Notes: a model not told the origin generated them from the letters alone. DNA of 33,932 bases from Streptomyces mexicanus (GCF_902506575.1 NZ_LR732544.1:2989103-3023034), one strand, 5' to 3'. Positions 14,360 through 23,034 are shown, numbered from the stretch's first letter. Program-made: numbers and translations.

Positions 14360-15283
14360 ATGACCGTCCAGGACGTCCGGGCCTTCAACCGCTTCTACAC
14401 GCAGCTGATCGGGGCCCTCGACTACGGCCGCCATCTGTACGCGCCGTACAGCCTCACCGAGTCCCGGGTCCTGTACGAGCTGGCGCACGCCGAGGGTGCG
14501 GACGCGGCCGATCTGCGTGCGCGGCTCGATCTGGACGCCGGGTATCTCAGCCGCATCCTGAACAAGTTCCAGGACGCGGGGCTGGTCGAGCGCGGTCCGT
14601 CCGCGGCGGACCAGCGGCGGCGGCGGATCACGCTCACCGCGCGCGGGCGCGAGGCCGCCGCGCTGCTCGACGAGCGGGCCCGCCGGACGGTCGGGGCGCT
14701 GCTCGACACCGTGCCCGAGACCGACCGGCCGCGGCTGGCGGAGGCGATGCGCACCGTGCGGAGCATCCTCGGGGACGGAGCGGCCGGGGCGCCCGGCGAG
14801 GTCGTGCTGCGCGGGCCGCGCCCGGGCGACCTGGGATGGATCGTGCAGCGCAACGGCGCCCTGTACGCGTCCGAGTTCGGCTGGGACGCCACGTACGAGG
14901 GCCTGGTGGCCCGGATCGTCGCCGACTTCGCCGCGCAGCACGACCCGCGCCGGGAGCGGGTGTGGATCGCCGAGTGGCAGGGGCGGGCGGTGGGCTGCGT
15001 GATGTGCGTGCGGGACGACGCGGGCCCGGACACCGCCCGGCTGCGGCTGCTGCTCGTGGAGCCCGAGGCGCGCGGGCGCGGGGTCGGGGACCGGCTGGTG
15101 CGGGCCGTGACCGGCTTCGCGCGCGAGGCCGGGTACCGGGAGGTGGTGCTGTGGACGAACGACGTGCTGGCCGCCGCCCGCCGCCTGTACCGGCGGCACG
15201 GTTTCGTCCTGGTCGCCGAGCGGCCGCACCACTCCTTCGGCAAGGACCTGGTGGGCCAGGACTGGCGGTTGGAGCTGTCGTGA
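14360..15283 (+). CDS. MarR winged-helix regulator fused to a GNAT acetyltransferase
   Basis: A 307-residue two-domain protein. Residues about 5-140 are a MarR-type DNA-binding domain (LTESRVLYELAHAEGADAADLRARLDLDAGYLSRILNKFQDAGLVER; wing ADQRRRRITLTARGREAAALL). Residues about 147-307 are a GNAT domain with acetyl-CoA motif RLLLVEPEARGRGVGDRLV (loop RGRGVG, about 238-243) and NDVLAAARRLYRRHGF. Such fusions are widespread in actinobacteria, but what they acetylate and which genes they control is mostly unknown. ATG at 14360 has a GGGGGCG upstream. Later in-frame starts would cut into the MarR domain. Confidence 0.9.
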   Translation: MTVQDVRAFNRFYTQLIGALDYGRHLYAPYSLTESRVLYELAHAEGADAADLRARLDLDAGYLSRILNKFQDAGLVERGPSAADQRRRRITLTARGREAAALLDERARRTVGALLDTVPETDRPRLAEAMRTVRSILGDGAAGAPGEVVLRGPRPGDLGWIVQRNGALYASEFGWDATYEGLVARIVADFAAQHDPRRERVWIAEWQGRAVGCVMCVRDDAGPDTARLRLLLVEPEARGRGVGDRLVRAVTGFAREAGYREVVLWTNDVLAAARRLYRRHGFVLVAERPHHSFGKDLVGQDWRLELS

Positions 15284-15289
15284 CACCGG

Positions 15290-15320
15290 CGGTGCCGGGC
15301 ATCGTGATCCGGCGGCACCG
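15290..15320. terminator. Hairpin between the MarR-GNAT gene and the isomerase gene
   Basis: CGGTGCCG (15290-15297) pairs with CGGCACCG (15313-15320) over a 15-nt loop, 7 bp after the MarR-GNAT stop. It also sits just upstream of a TAGGGT -10-like box (15325-15330), so it may be a terminator or part of the downstream promoter. Confidence 0.4.
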
Positions 15321-15338
15321 GCAGTAGGGTCGGTGACC

Positions 15339-16139
15339 ATGAAGCTGGCGTTCTCCACTCTCGGTGTCCCCGGCCTGCCCGTCCCGGAGGTCGTCGCGCT
15401 CGCGACGGCCCACGGCTACCACGGCGTCGAACTGCGCGCCCACCCCGAGGAACCGGTGCACCCCGGTACGAGTCCCGCCGAGCGCGCGGAGGCCGCCGCG
15501 CTGTTCCGGGCGGCCGGCGTCGAGGTGCTGGGCGTCGCCGGGTACGCGCGCGTCGCCGCGCCCGGTGAGGACGCGCCCGTGCTGGAGGAGATCCGCGGCC
15601 TGCTGCGGCTGGCGCACGACCTGAACGCACCGTACGTGCGGGTCTTCCCCGGGGCCGACCCGGCCCGGCCCCGGGAGGAGTCCGACGCGACGGCCGCCCG
15701 GCGGCTGGGCGCCGCCGCCGAGGACGCCGCCGCGCTCGGGGTGCGGATCCTGCTGGAGACGCACGACTCGCACCGCACCGGCGCCGACGCGATCCGCGTC
15801 CTCGGCCCGGTCGGGCACAAGCACGTGGGCGCGCTGTGGGACGTGATGCACACCTGGCTGGGCGGCGAGCAGCCCGCGCAGACGTACGCCGCCCTCGCCC
15901 CGCACCTGGGCTACGTGCAGGTCAAGGACATCGCCTCGGCCGAGGACACGACCCCGCTGCCGCTGGGCGCGGGGGTCCTGCCGCTCGCCGAGTGCGTGGA
16001 GGTGCTCTCGCGGCAGGACTGGGACGGCTGGCTGTGCTGGGAGTACGAGAAGCGGTGGTACGAGGCGGCGGCCCCGCTGCCGGACCTGCTGGGCGCGGGC
16101 CGGGAGCACCTGGCCGGGCTGCTCAACGCGTCGGCGTAG
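15339..16139 (+). CDS. Sugar phosphate isomerase/epimerase (xylose-isomerase-like TIM barrel)
   Basis: A 266-residue barrel protein of the AP-endonuclease-2 family. It starts [19 protein letters not shown], with probable metal ligands Glu 140 (ILLETHDSH), Asp 168 and His 171 (LWDVMHTW), Gln 194 or Lys 196 (YVQVKD) and Glu 235 (CWEYEKRW). Such proteins isomerise or epimerise sugars or inositol derivatives; the substrate cannot be told. ATG at 15339 is preferred over GTG at 15333. TAGGGT at 15325-15330 ends 8 nt before the ATG, which suggests a leaderless mRNA. It shares only the fold with the isomerase at 8058-8894. Its last 17 bp overlap the convergent acetyltransferase gene. Confidence 0.86.
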   Translation: MKLAFSTLGVPGLPVPEVVALATAHGYHGVELRAHPEEPVHPGTSPAERAEAAALFRAAGVEVLGVAGYARVAAPGEDAPVLEEIRGLLRLAHDLNAPYVRVFPGADPARPREESDATAARRLGAAAEDAAALGVRILLETHDSHRTGADAIRVLGPVGHKHVGALWDVMHTWLGGEQPAQTYAALAPHLGYVQVKDIASAEDTTPLPLGAGVLPLAECVEVLSRQDWDGWLCWEYEKRWYEAAAPLPDLLGAGREHLAGLLNASA

Positions 16140-16761
16140 GCCGCGGCGCCCCGGCCGCCCGGAGCACCCTGGCCTCCAGGCGGCCCCGGCACTGCGGCCA
16201 CTCCTCGGCGGTGATCGAGAACAGCGCGGAGTCCCGCAGGCGGTCCTCCTCGCCCGGGACCCAGGACCGGGACCAGTTGCGCAGGACGCCCTCGAAACGG
16301 GCGCCGACGCGCTCGATGGCCGCGCGGGAGCGGGCGTTGCGGGCGTCGGTCTTGAGGTCGACGCGGGAGACCTGCCACTCCTCGAAGGCGTGCCGGAAGA
16401 GCAGGAGCTTGGATTCGGCGTTGACGCCCGTGCCCTGGGCGGAGCGGGCCAGCCAGGTGAAGCCGACCTCGACGGCGTCCAGGTGGTCCTCCGACAGCCA
16501 GCAGCGCGGATCCCAGTAGGCCGTGGTGCCCACCGCGCGTCCCGTGGCGAGCGAGACCTGCGCGTACGGCGCGAGCCGGCCGGTGGCCGCGCGGGCGAGC
16601 TGGGCGTCGATGTACGCCTCCACCTCCGCGGCCCGGGGAACCCACGTGAACGCGTACGTGTCCCGGTCCTCCTCCGCCGCCGTCGCCAGATCGGCCGCGT
16701 GGTGGTGTCCCAGCGGCTCCAGGCGGACGAGGGCGCCCTGCAGGACCGGGCCCTTCAGCAT
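16123..16761 (-). CDS. GNAT family N-acetyltransferase (RimJ/RimL type)
   Basis: A 212-residue acetyltransferase of the RimJ/RimL type. It begins [20 protein letters not shown] and has [27 protein letters not shown], the acetyl-CoA motif region [25 protein letters not shown] (loop AQGTGVN), then [26 protein letters not shown]. This looks like the common actinobacterial GNAT with an N-terminal LKGPVL segment. I chose ATG 16761; GTG 16770 and GTG 16788 are also in frame, and none has a good Shine-Dalgarno sequence. The 3' end overlaps the convergent isomerase gene by 17 bp. The substrate is unknown. Confidence 0.87.
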   Translation of the reverse strand: MLKGPVLQGALVRLEPLGHHHAADLATAAEEDRDTYAFTWVPRAAEVEAYIDAQLARAATGRLAPYAQVSLATGRAVGTTAYWDPRCWLSEDHLDAVEVGFTWLARSAQGTGVNAESKLLLFRHAFEEWQVSRVDLKTDARNARSRAAIERVGARFEGVLRNWSRSWVPGEEDRLRDSALFSITAEEWPQCRGRLEARVLRAAGAPRPTPTR

Positions 16762-16852
16762 GTAGGTCACGGGGGGAGTCTGACGCACCCCGCCGCGGCC
16801 CGGGAAACGGTTTTCCGCGGGTCAGTGGGCGGGATGCGTCACCGGTGCCGCG

Positions 16853-18253
16853 CTACATGTTGATCATGTGGCCGGCCAGCCCGTGGATCGCCTCCTTGAC
16901 CGCCTCGCCCAGCGTCGGGTGCGCGTGGACGTTGCGGGCGACCTCGTGGACGGTCAGGTCCCACTGCTGGGCCAGGGTCAGCTCCGGCAGCAGCTCGGTG
17001 ACCTCGGGTCCGATGAGGTGGGCGCCGAGCAGCTCGCCGTACTTGCCGTCGCTGATGACCTTCACGAAGCCGACGGCGTGGCCGAGGCCGTGCGCCTTGC
17101 CGTTGGCGGAGAAGGGGAACTTGGCGACCTTCACGTCGAAGCCGCGCTCGCGGGCCTGCGCCTCTGTGTAGCCGAAGCTGGCGATCTGCGGCTGGCAGTA
17201 CGTCGCCCGCGGGATCATGGTGTAGTCCAGCTCCATGGTCTCCGCGTCCGCGATGGTCTCGGCGGCCACCATGCCCATGGCCTCGGCGGCGTGCGCCAGC
17301 ATGAGCTTGGCCGTGACGTCGCCGATGGCGAAGATGTGCGGGACGCTGGTGCGGCAGCGGCCGTCGACGTCGATGGCGCCGCGCTCGGTGAGGCGCACCC
17401 CGGTGTTCTCCAGGCCGTAGCCCTTGACGTTCGGGGCGAAGCCGATGGCCTGCAGGACCTTGTCCGTCTCCAGCACCCGCCGCTCGCCGCCCTTGTTGAC
17501 GGTGACGCGGACGCGCTGGCCGGAGTCGTCGATGGCCTCCACGGCGGTGCCGGTGAGGACCTCGATGCCGAGCTTGCGGTAGTGCCGGGCGAGTTCCTTG
17601 GAGATCTCCTCGTCCTCGGTGGGGACCATGCGGTCGAGGAACTCGACGATGGTCACGTCCACGCCGTAGCTGCGCAGCACGTAGGCGAACTCGACGCCGA
17701 TGGCGCCCGCGCCGGCGATGACGATGCTGCCCGGCAGGGTGTCGCTGAGGATCTGGCTCTCGAAGGTGACCACCCGCTCCGACAGGGCGGTGCCGGGCAG
17801 CAGGCGGGGGCTGGCGCCGGCCGCGATGATGCAGTGGTCGAAGGTGACCGTCTCGGTGCCGCCGCCGGTCAGGGCCACCGTCAGCGTGTGGTCGTCGGTG
17901 AAGGTGCCGCGGCCGTCGAACTGGGTGATGGCGTTCTTCTTCATCAGGTAGTGGACGCCCTTGACCCGGCCGTCGGCGACCTTGCGGCTGCGCTCGTAGG
18001 CGGGGCCGTAGTCGGCGGAGACCTCGCCGCCCACGGAGATCCCGTAGGACTTGGCCTCGTTGGTGACGAACTGCACCATCTCGGCGTTGCGCAGCAGGGC
18101 CTTGGAGGGGATGCAGCCGACGTTGAGGCAGACCCCTCCCCAGTAGCGCTCCTCGACCACCGCGGTGGCGAGGCCGAGCTGAGCACCGCGTACGGCGGCG
18201 GTGTAACCGCCGGGTCCCGCTCCCAGAACAAGAAGATCGAAATGTTGGCTCAC
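16853..18253 (-). CDS. lpdA: Dihydrolipoyl dehydrogenase (E3)
   Basis: The FAD-dependent enzyme re-oxidises dihydrolipoamide of 2-oxoacid dehydrogenase complexes and the glycine cleavage system, passing electrons to NAD+. The 466-residue product has GAGPGG (11-16) for FAD, the redox disulfide [13 protein letters not shown] (Cys 42 and Cys 47), the NAD+ motif [16 protein letters not shown], and the C-terminal His-Glu pair in HAHPTLGE (His 445, Glu 450). GTG at 18253 is preferred because [13 protein letters not shown] gives the standard N-terminus and GAAGG lies upstream on the minus strand. It is not next to E1 or E2 genes, so it is probably a shared E3. Confidence 0.96.
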   Translation of the reverse strand: MSQHFDLLVLGAGPGGYTAAVRGAQLGLATAVVEERYWGGVCLNVGCIPSKALLRNAEMVQFVTNEAKSYGISVGGEVSADYGPAYERSRKVADGRVKGVHYLMKKNAITQFDGRGTFTDDHTLTVALTGGGTETVTFDHCIIAAGASPRLLPGTALSERVVTFESQILSDTLPGSIVIAGAGAIGVEFAYVLRSYGVDVTIVEFLDRMVPTEDEEISKELARHYRKLGIEVLTGTAVEAIDDSGQRVRVTVNKGGERRVLETDKVLQAIGFAPNVKGYGLENTGVRLTERGAIDVDGRCRTSVPHIFAIGDVTAKLMLAHAAEAMGMVAAETIADAETMELDYTMIPRATYCQPQIASFGYTEAQARERGFDVKVAKFPFSANGKAHGLGHAVGFVKVISDGKYGELLGAHLIGPEVTELLPELTLAQQWDLTVHEVARNVHAHPTLGEAVKEAIHGLAGHMINM

Positions 18254-18512
18254 AAGGACACCTTCGGCCGAACCGGCCGGGGCCACAACCGGGATACCCG
18301 GACACGGTCTGTGACGTTCCCCTCACCGGTCACCGGTGTTGTGCCTTGTCACCCGCGCCTCGGCGCGCGGGAAGCGGTGCCCGGGCGGAACCGGGCGGGG
18401 TGCCCGCCCGTCCCATCGGCACGCTGCCGGATCAGTCCCCGCGGTGCGGTGTCGGCCTCGCCGACGGATGCGATCGCCGGCCCCCTCTCGGCCGCACCGC
18501 GACCGGCAGTCC

Positions 18513-18553
18513 GCCGTCACCGGCGCCTCCCCCTCCCTGGCGCCGGTGACGGC
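18513..18553. terminator. Strong 15-bp hairpin upstream of the GH3 gene
   Basis: GCCGTCACCGGCGCC (18513-18527) is exactly complementary to 18539-18553, loop 11 nt (TCCCCCTCCCT). It is upstream of the GH3 promoter and faces divergent genes, so it may shield the promoter from read-through. The right arm is repeated twice more downstream. Confidence 0.65.
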
Positions 18554-18600
18554 CCCCTCGCGCCGGTGACGGCTCCCTCGCGCCGGTGAGGGCTGCTGGT
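18540..18600. repeat. Three tandem 20-nt repeats
   Basis: GCGCCGGTGA starts at 18540, 18560 and 18580 with period 20. Units 1 and 2 differ at a single base (GCCCCCTC versus GCTCCCTC) and unit 3 has diverged. Each repeats the right arm of the hairpin at 18513-18553. Confidence 0.8.
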
Positions 18601-18648
18601 GCCGGGGGCGCCCCGCGCGCCGGGCAACGCCCCGCGCTGCGCGCTCCC

Positions 18649-18695
18649 TTGACTGGCAGAAACTTCCCGGATATTGGTGGCACCTCGGAAGTTTC
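18649..18695 (+). promoter_or_regulatory. Promoter and operator of the GH3 gene
   Basis: TTGACT (-35, 18649-18654) and TATTGG (-10, 18672-18677) are 17 bp apart. A perfect 9-bp inverted repeat GAAACTTCC (18659-18667) and GGAAGTTTC (18687-18695) straddles the -10 box, an ideal repressor position. It is not the DasR consensus (ACTGGTCTAGACCAGT). Confidence 0.65.
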
Positions 18696-18757
18696 CTTCA
18701 CGATGTTCCGGCGCAAGTCCACGATCCCCCGGCGCAAGTCCTCCGGAAGGAGCGCAC

Positions 18758-20668
18758 GTGCACGACACCAGCAGCGCGGAAGGCACAGGAAGACCGGGAC
18801 CCACCGCGCATCCGGCGTCCGCCGCGTCCGCGGCGGGCGCCAGACGCCCCTCGCGGCGCACCGTCCTCGCCGCCACGGCCACCCTCACCGCCGCCCTGGC
18901 CGTCCAGGGCACCGGCACCGCCCGGGCCGCCGGCCGGCCCGACGAGAAGCGGCTGCGCGCCCTCGTCTCCCGGATGACGCTGGAGGAGAAGGTCGGCCAG
19001 CTGTTCGTGATGCGGGTCTACGGCCACTCGGCCACCGACCCCGACCAGGCCGACATCGACGCCAACCTCAAGGAGATCGGCGTCCGCACCGCCGCCGAGC
19101 TGATCGAGAAGTACCGCGTCGGCGGCATCATCTACTTCGCCTGGGCGCACAACACCCGCGACCCGCAGCAGATCGCCGGCCTGTCCAACGGCATCCAGCG
19201 CGCCTCCCTGCAGCAGCCGCGCGGCCTGCCGATGCTCGTCGCCACCGACCAGGAGCACGGCATCGTCTGCCGGGTCGGCAAGCCCGCCACGCTCTTCCCG
19301 GGCGCCATGGCGGTCGGCGCCGGGGGCTCCACCGCCGACGCCCGCACGCTCGGCCGGATCTCCGGTGCCGAGCTGCGCGCCATGGGCATCAACCAGGACT
19401 ACTCCCCCGACGCCGACGTCAACGTCAACCCGGCCAACCCGGTCATCGGCGTGCGCTCCTTCGGCGCCGACCCGGACGCCGTGGCGCGCATGGTGGTCGC
19501 GGAGGTGAGGGGGTATCAGGGCTCCGGCGTCGCGGCGACCGCCAAGCACTTCCCCGGGCACGGGGACACCGCCGTGGACAGCCACTACGGCTTCCCGGTC
19601 ATCACGCACAGCCGGGAGCTGTGGGAGAAGCTGGACGCGGTGCCCTTCCGGGCCGCGATCAAGGCCGGCATCGACTCGATCATGACGGCCCACATCCAGT
19701 TCCCGGCGCTGGACGACTCCGGCGACCCGGCCACCCTGTCCCGGCCGATCCTCACCGGCATCCTGCGCGAGGAGCTGGGCTACGACGGCGTGGTGATCAC
19801 GGACTCGCTGGGCATGGAGGGCGTGCGCAGCAAGTACGGCGACGACCGGGTGCCGGTGCTGGCGCTGAAGGCGGGCGTGGACCAGCTGCTCAACCCGCCG
19901 TCCCTGGACGTGGCGTGGAACGCGGTGCTCAACGCCGTGCGCACCGGCGAGCTGACCGAGGACCGGCTGGACGAATCGATCCTGCGCATCCTGCGCCTGA
20001 AGGCCCGCCTGGGCCTGTTCCAGAACCCGTACACCACCCCGGCGGACGTCACCCGCACGGTGGGCACGCCGGAGCACCTGAAGGCCGCCGACGCCATCGC
20101 CGAGCGGACGACGACCCTGCTGGTGGACGAGGGCGGGCTGCTGCCCCTGTCGCGGCGCACCCACAACAAGGTCCTCGTGTTCGGCGCCGACCCGGCCTCG
20201 CCCTCGGGCACCACGGGCCCGCCGACCGGCGTGCTCGCCGCCGCCCTGACCGAGCTGGGCTTCACCGCCACGGCCCTGTCGACCGGCACGGCCCCGTCCA
20301 AGGCCACCGCCGACAAGGCCGTCGCGGCGGCCCAGGGCGTGGACGCGGTGGTGGTGGCCACGTACAACGTCACGGCCGGCAGCGCACAGAAGACGCTGGT
20401 GGAGCGGCTGGTGGCGACGGGCCGGCCGGTGATCGCGGTCGCCGTGCGCAACCCGTACGACGTCGCCCAGCTCCCGACGGGGGCCGCGGCGTTGGCCACC
20501 TACTCGTGGACCGACGTCGAAGTGCGCGCCGCCGCCCGGGTCATCGCGGGCCGGGTGGCACCGCGCGGCCCGCTGCCGGTGCCGGTGCAGCGGGCGGACG
20601 ACCCGGCGCAGACGCTGTACCCGATCGGCTACGGGCTGTCGTACGGACGGCACCGGCCGGACCACTGA
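18758..20668 (+). CDS. Secreted GH3 beta-N-acetylhexosaminidase, Tat exported
   Basis: Hydrolyses terminal beta-N-acetylglucosamine, probably from chitin or peptidoglycan fragments outside the cell. The 636-residue protein starts with a twin-arginine signal (RRPSRRTVLAATATLTAALA; Arg 33-34; cleavage near ARA-A at about 57). The GH3 barrel follows, with DQEHGIVCRV, the NagZ-type loop KHFPGHGDT (263-271) plus Asp 274 and His 276 as acid/base dyad, and nucleophile Asp 349 in VVITDSLGMEG. A second alpha/beta domain (from about 440) is present, unlike the short Gram-negative NagZ. GTG at 18758 has GGAAGGAG at 18745-18752. It resembles extracellular streptomycete NagA-type enzymes, not cytoplasmic recyclers. 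Confidence 0.92.
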   Translation: MHDTSSAEGTGRPGPTAHPASAASAAGARRPSRRTVLAATATLTAALAVQGTGTARAAGRPDEKRLRALVSRMTLEEKVGQLFVMRVYGHSATDPDQADIDANLKEIGVRTAAELIEKYRVGGIIYFAWAHNTRDPQQIAGLSNGIQRASLQQPRGLPMLVATDQEHGIVCRVGKPATLFPGAMAVGAGGSTADARTLGRISGAELRAMGINQDYSPDADVNVNPANPVIGVRSFGADPDAVARMVVAEVRGYQGSGVAATAKHFPGHGDTAVDSHYGFPVITHSRELWEKLDAVPFRAAIKAGIDSIMTAHIQFPALDDSGDPATLSRPILTGILREELGYDGVVITDSLGMEGVRSKYGDDRVPVLALKAGVDQLLNPPSLDVAWNAVLNAVRTGELTEDRLDESILRILRLKARLGLFQNPYTTPADVTRTVGTPEHLKAADAIAERTTTLLVDEGGLLPLSRRTHNKVLVFGADPASPSGTTGPPTGVLAAALTELGFTATALSTGTAPSKATADKAVAAAQGVDAVVVATYNVTAGSAQKTLVERLVATGRPVIAVAVRNPYDVAQLPTGAAALATYSWTDVEVRAAARVIAGRVAPRGPLPVPVQRADDPAQTLYPIGYGLSYGRHRPDH

Positions 20669-20701
20669 CCGGGCTCGCGCGGCGGACGTAGGGCACGTAC
20701 G

Positions 20702-20789
20702 CCGCGCACCCGGCGGACCACCCCCAACGGACCCAAAGCGTCCCGCGCACCCGGCGGACCACCCCCAACGGACCCAAAGCGTCCCGCGC
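20702..20789. repeat. Perfect 41-bp tandem duplication after the GH3 gene
   Basis: Copy 1 at 20702-20742 and copy 2 at 20743-20783 are identical over all 41 positions, followed by 6 bases of a third copy. It starts 34 bp after the GH3 stop. It contains CACCCGGCGGACC and AACGGACCCAAAGCGTCC, the latter able to form a small GGAC/GTCC stem. Perfect identity implies a recent event or selection. Confidence 0.93.
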
Positions 20790-20849
20790 GCCTGGCGTGG
20801 CCCCGCCGCCGCGGGCCACGCTGGACGGGGTGCGGGCGGGGGGTTGGCG

Positions 20850-21452
20850 ATGCGCAGGAGCGGATCCGTCGGGGCGGTGTGCGTGCTGCCGGTGCTGCTC
20901 GCCGCCTGGCTGACGGGTTGCCGGGCGGGCTCGTCGGGGCCGCCGCCCGCGACGAGCGCGCCGCAGCCCGCCGGGTACGGGGCGGTGTTCCTCGGCGTGG
21001 GCGAGTGCAGTTCCTTCGGCACCACGCGCTTCACGGAGGTGCCGTGCACCGGGGAACGGGCGGCGGCCCGGGTGATCGCCCGCCACGACGGCCGGCCCGA
21101 GGACGGCCCGCCGTGCCCGCCGGTCACCGACTTCGTGCTGCACATCAGCGCCCAGCGGCAGCCGGGCGGCGACGGTGTGATCCCCCAGGGCTACGCCTGC
21201 ATGCGCACCCTTCAGCCGCCGCACCCGGGCGACCCCGGCGGCGGGGGCGGCCCGCGCACCATCCCCGGCGACTGCCTCTACGGCGCGGGCCGCGGCCAGG
21301 TCCGGGAGACCGCCTGCGACGGCACGGGCAAGCAGAAGCCGCAGTACCAGGTGGTGCGGGCGGTGCGCAGCCGCGCCCGGTGCCCGGCCACGACCGCCCT
21401 GTACGTCCAGCTCGGCGGCACCGACCCGGTGGGCTGCGCCCGGCGGTGGTGA
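20850..21452 (+). CDS. Lipoprotein with two internal Cys-rich repeats
   Basis: The 200-residue exported lipoprotein has a signal peptide of about 28 residues ending in lipobox LTGC (LLAAWLTGCRAG), then a low-complexity Pro/Ala linker. Two similar modules follow: C-x(13)-C...A..VIARHDG...CPPVTDFVLHIS and CLYGAGRG...ACDGT...YQVVRAVRSR..CPATTALYVQL. Eight further Cys suggest disulfides in each module. The modules look like the short septum-formation-type domain seen in actinobacterial membrane proteins, but I cannot confirm the family. ATG at 20850 is chosen over TTG at 20844; a G-run precedes both. It is convergent with the S37 peptidase gene. Confidence 0.8.
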   Translation: MRRSGSVGAVCVLPVLLAAWLTGCRAGSSGPPPATSAPQPAGYGAVFLGVGECSSFGTTRFTEVPCTGERAAARVIARHDGRPEDGPPCPPVTDFVLHISAQRQPGGDGVIPQGYACMRTLQPPHPGDPGGGGGPRTIPGDCLYGAGRGQVRETACDGTGKQKPQYQVVRAVRSRARCPATTALYVQLGGTDPVGCARRW

Positions 21453-21485
21453 GGCCGGGCGCAGTCCTGCCGGGTGCGGCCGTCG

Positions 21486-22937
21486 TCAGGGCCGCAGGGC
21501 CGGCTCCCGCTCGGCGTCGCGCGCGTCGAGCTTCGCGTCGTAGCGGGCCAGCGGCCTGGCCGCCGCCGGGTCCGCCGCGACCGCGGTGGAGGCGACGCCC
21601 GCCCACTGCAGGATCCTCGCGGTCGCCAGCGCCTTCTCCTCGGGCACCAGGCCGGCGACGTTCGCGCCGTGGTTCATGCCCGGCGCGGTGAAGACATAGG
21701 AGTCGCGGGCGCCGTGGCCGAGGCGGAACCGCTCCGAGCCCCACGGGTCGTTCTGCCCGTACACGAAGAGCATGTGCTCGGCGTGGTGGCGTACCCAGGT
21801 GTCCACGTCCCGCATCGCCCACGGCTGGAACCGCATCGGGATGGAGCGCGGCACGAAGTTGCGCGGCGGCTGGTAGCCGTAGCGGATGAGCTTCTTCTCG
21901 ATGGACGGGAAGTGGATCGTCGGCGCGCCCAGCTGCGTGCCGGCCTGGTAGTAGTACGGCGTGTAGGTCTCGAGCCCCTGGTCGGTGTAGGCGGAGAAGC
22001 CGGAGATGGTGTCGACGGAGTCCCAGATCGCCTGGTCGGTGGCGTTCTTCGCGTCGGCGGGGATCGTGTCGCAGTCCTTCAGCAGGCTGTACTGCCAAAA
22101 GCCCCACACGTAGTCGAGGACGACGGCCTCGTAGGCGCGGTCCAGGCTGCCGATGGTGGTGAAGGTGTAGCCGTTGTCGGCGGCGTACTGGGCGTACTTC
22201 TTCTCCAGGGGCTCGCGGCGCACCAGCGCCTCGCGCTGCACGGCGTTCAGCCGGTCGCGGCACTCCTTGGTGCCGACGGTGGCGAAGAAGCGGTCGTAGG
22301 CGGAGTCCTCGTCGTTCACGACGTCGTTGGGGGCGACGTAGGCGACCACGCCGTCCATGTCGCGCGGGTAGAAGCGCTCGTAGTAGGTGGCCGTCATGCC
22401 GCCCTTGGAGCCGCCGGTGGCCAGCCAGTTGCGGGGGTAGACCCGCTTGAGGGCCTGGAAGACGCGGTGCTGGTCGCTGGCCGCCTGCCAGATGTCGAGG
22501 GTGGACCAGTCGGCCGGTTCGGGCCGGGAGGGGGTGAAGAAGCGGTATTCCAGGGAGACCTGGTTGCCGTCCACGATCTGGGTCGGCTCGCGGCGGCCGG
22601 GGCTGGTGGAGACGTTGTAGCCGCTGGTGTAGAAGACCGTCGGGCGGTCGACTCCCTTGTGCAGCACGGTGATCCGCTGCTGGAAGGTGCCCTTGGACGG
22701 GTCCCGGTGGTCGACCGGCTGGGTGTAGTTCAGGACGAAGAAGCGGTAACCGGGGTAGGGCTTCTCCTGTATCAGGCTCATGCCCGGTATCGCCAGGAGC
22801 CGGTCCTTGATGTCCGGGTCACCGCTGTGTGCCGTGGAGTCGGTGGCCTCCGGCGGGGCCGCGGTGGCCGTCCCCGCCGTGCCCAGCGTGCCGATGAGCA
22901 CCGCGAGCGCGAGCAGCCATCTGAGCGCCTTGCGCAT
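21486..22937 (-). CDS. Secreted peptidase of family S37 (PS-10 / tripeptidyl aminopeptidase type)
   Basis: An extracellular serine peptidase that removes short peptides from N-termini, as known for streptomycete S37 enzymes. The 483-residue product starts with a Sec signal (MRKALRWLLALAVLIGTLG, cleavage after ATA-A near 26). It has the family segment VSLEYRFFTPSRP, the nucleophile motif GGSKGGMT (Ser 177), FVYGQNDPWGSERF with a likely catalytic Asp, and MNHGANV with the catalytic His. ATG at 22937 has GGGAGGG just upstream on the minus strand; an upstream extension has no signal-peptide logic. It appears monocistronic. Confidence 0.92.
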   Translation of the reverse strand: MRKALRWLLALAVLIGTLGTAGTATAAPPEATDSTAHSGDPDIKDRLLAIPGMSLIQEKPYPGYRFFVLNYTQPVDHRDPSKGTFQQRITVLHKGVDRPTVFYTSGYNVSTSPGRREPTQIVDGNQVSLEYRFFTPSRPEPADWSTLDIWQAASDQHRVFQALKRVYPRNWLATGGSKGGMTATYYERFYPRDMDGVVAYVAPNDVVNDEDSAYDRFFATVGTKECRDRLNAVQREALVRREPLEKKYAQYAADNGYTFTTIGSLDRAYEAVVLDYVWGFWQYSLLKDCDTIPADAKNATDQAIWDSVDTISGFSAYTDQGLETYTPYYYQAGTQLGAPTIHFPSIEKKLIRYGYQPPRNFVPRSIPMRFQPWAMRDVDTWVRHHAEHMLFVYGQNDPWGSERFRLGHGARDSYVFTAPGMNHGANVAGLVPEEKALATARILQWAGVASTAVAADPAAARPLARYDAKLDARDAEREPALRP

Positions 22938-22959
22938 GCACCCTCCCTGTGAGACAGAT

Positions 22960-22995
22960 GTGCGCCGGAAGCTATCGGTCAACTCGGCGGCGCAC
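22960..22995. promoter_or_regulatory. Inverted repeat upstream of the S37 peptidase gene
   Basis: GTGCGCCG (22960-22967) is complementary to CGGCGCAC (22988-22995) with 20 nt between, where a minus-strand TTGACC lies. It is 23-58 bp upstream of the start. It could be an operator around the promoter; no clear -10 was found. Confidence 0.4.
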
Positions 22996-23034
22996 CAGGG
23001 GAGTCGGTGAAATCCCCGGCTGTCTCTCAGGCGG

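Larger units (their letters stand above)
18254..18757. other. Divergent intergenic region between lpdA and the GH3 gene
   Basis: These 504 bp have no credible coding frame. From the left: a 7-1-7 palindrome (CACCGGT, c, ACCGGTG; 18324-18338) about 70 bp upstream of lpdA, a plain GC-rich stretch to about 18510, the hairpin plus 20-nt repeats at 18513-18600, and the GH3 promoter and inverted repeat at 18649-18695. Confidence 0.6.

Noticed and set aside
16123..16139. 17-bp overlap of convergent genes as a possible regulatory antisense element
   Set aside because: Short 3' overlaps of convergent genes are common in compact high-GC genomes, and nothing else points to regulation.
18649..18695. DasR-binding (dre) site at the GH3 promoter
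   Set aside because: The repeat GAAACTTCC/GGAAGTTTC does not fit ACTGGTCTAGACCAGT.
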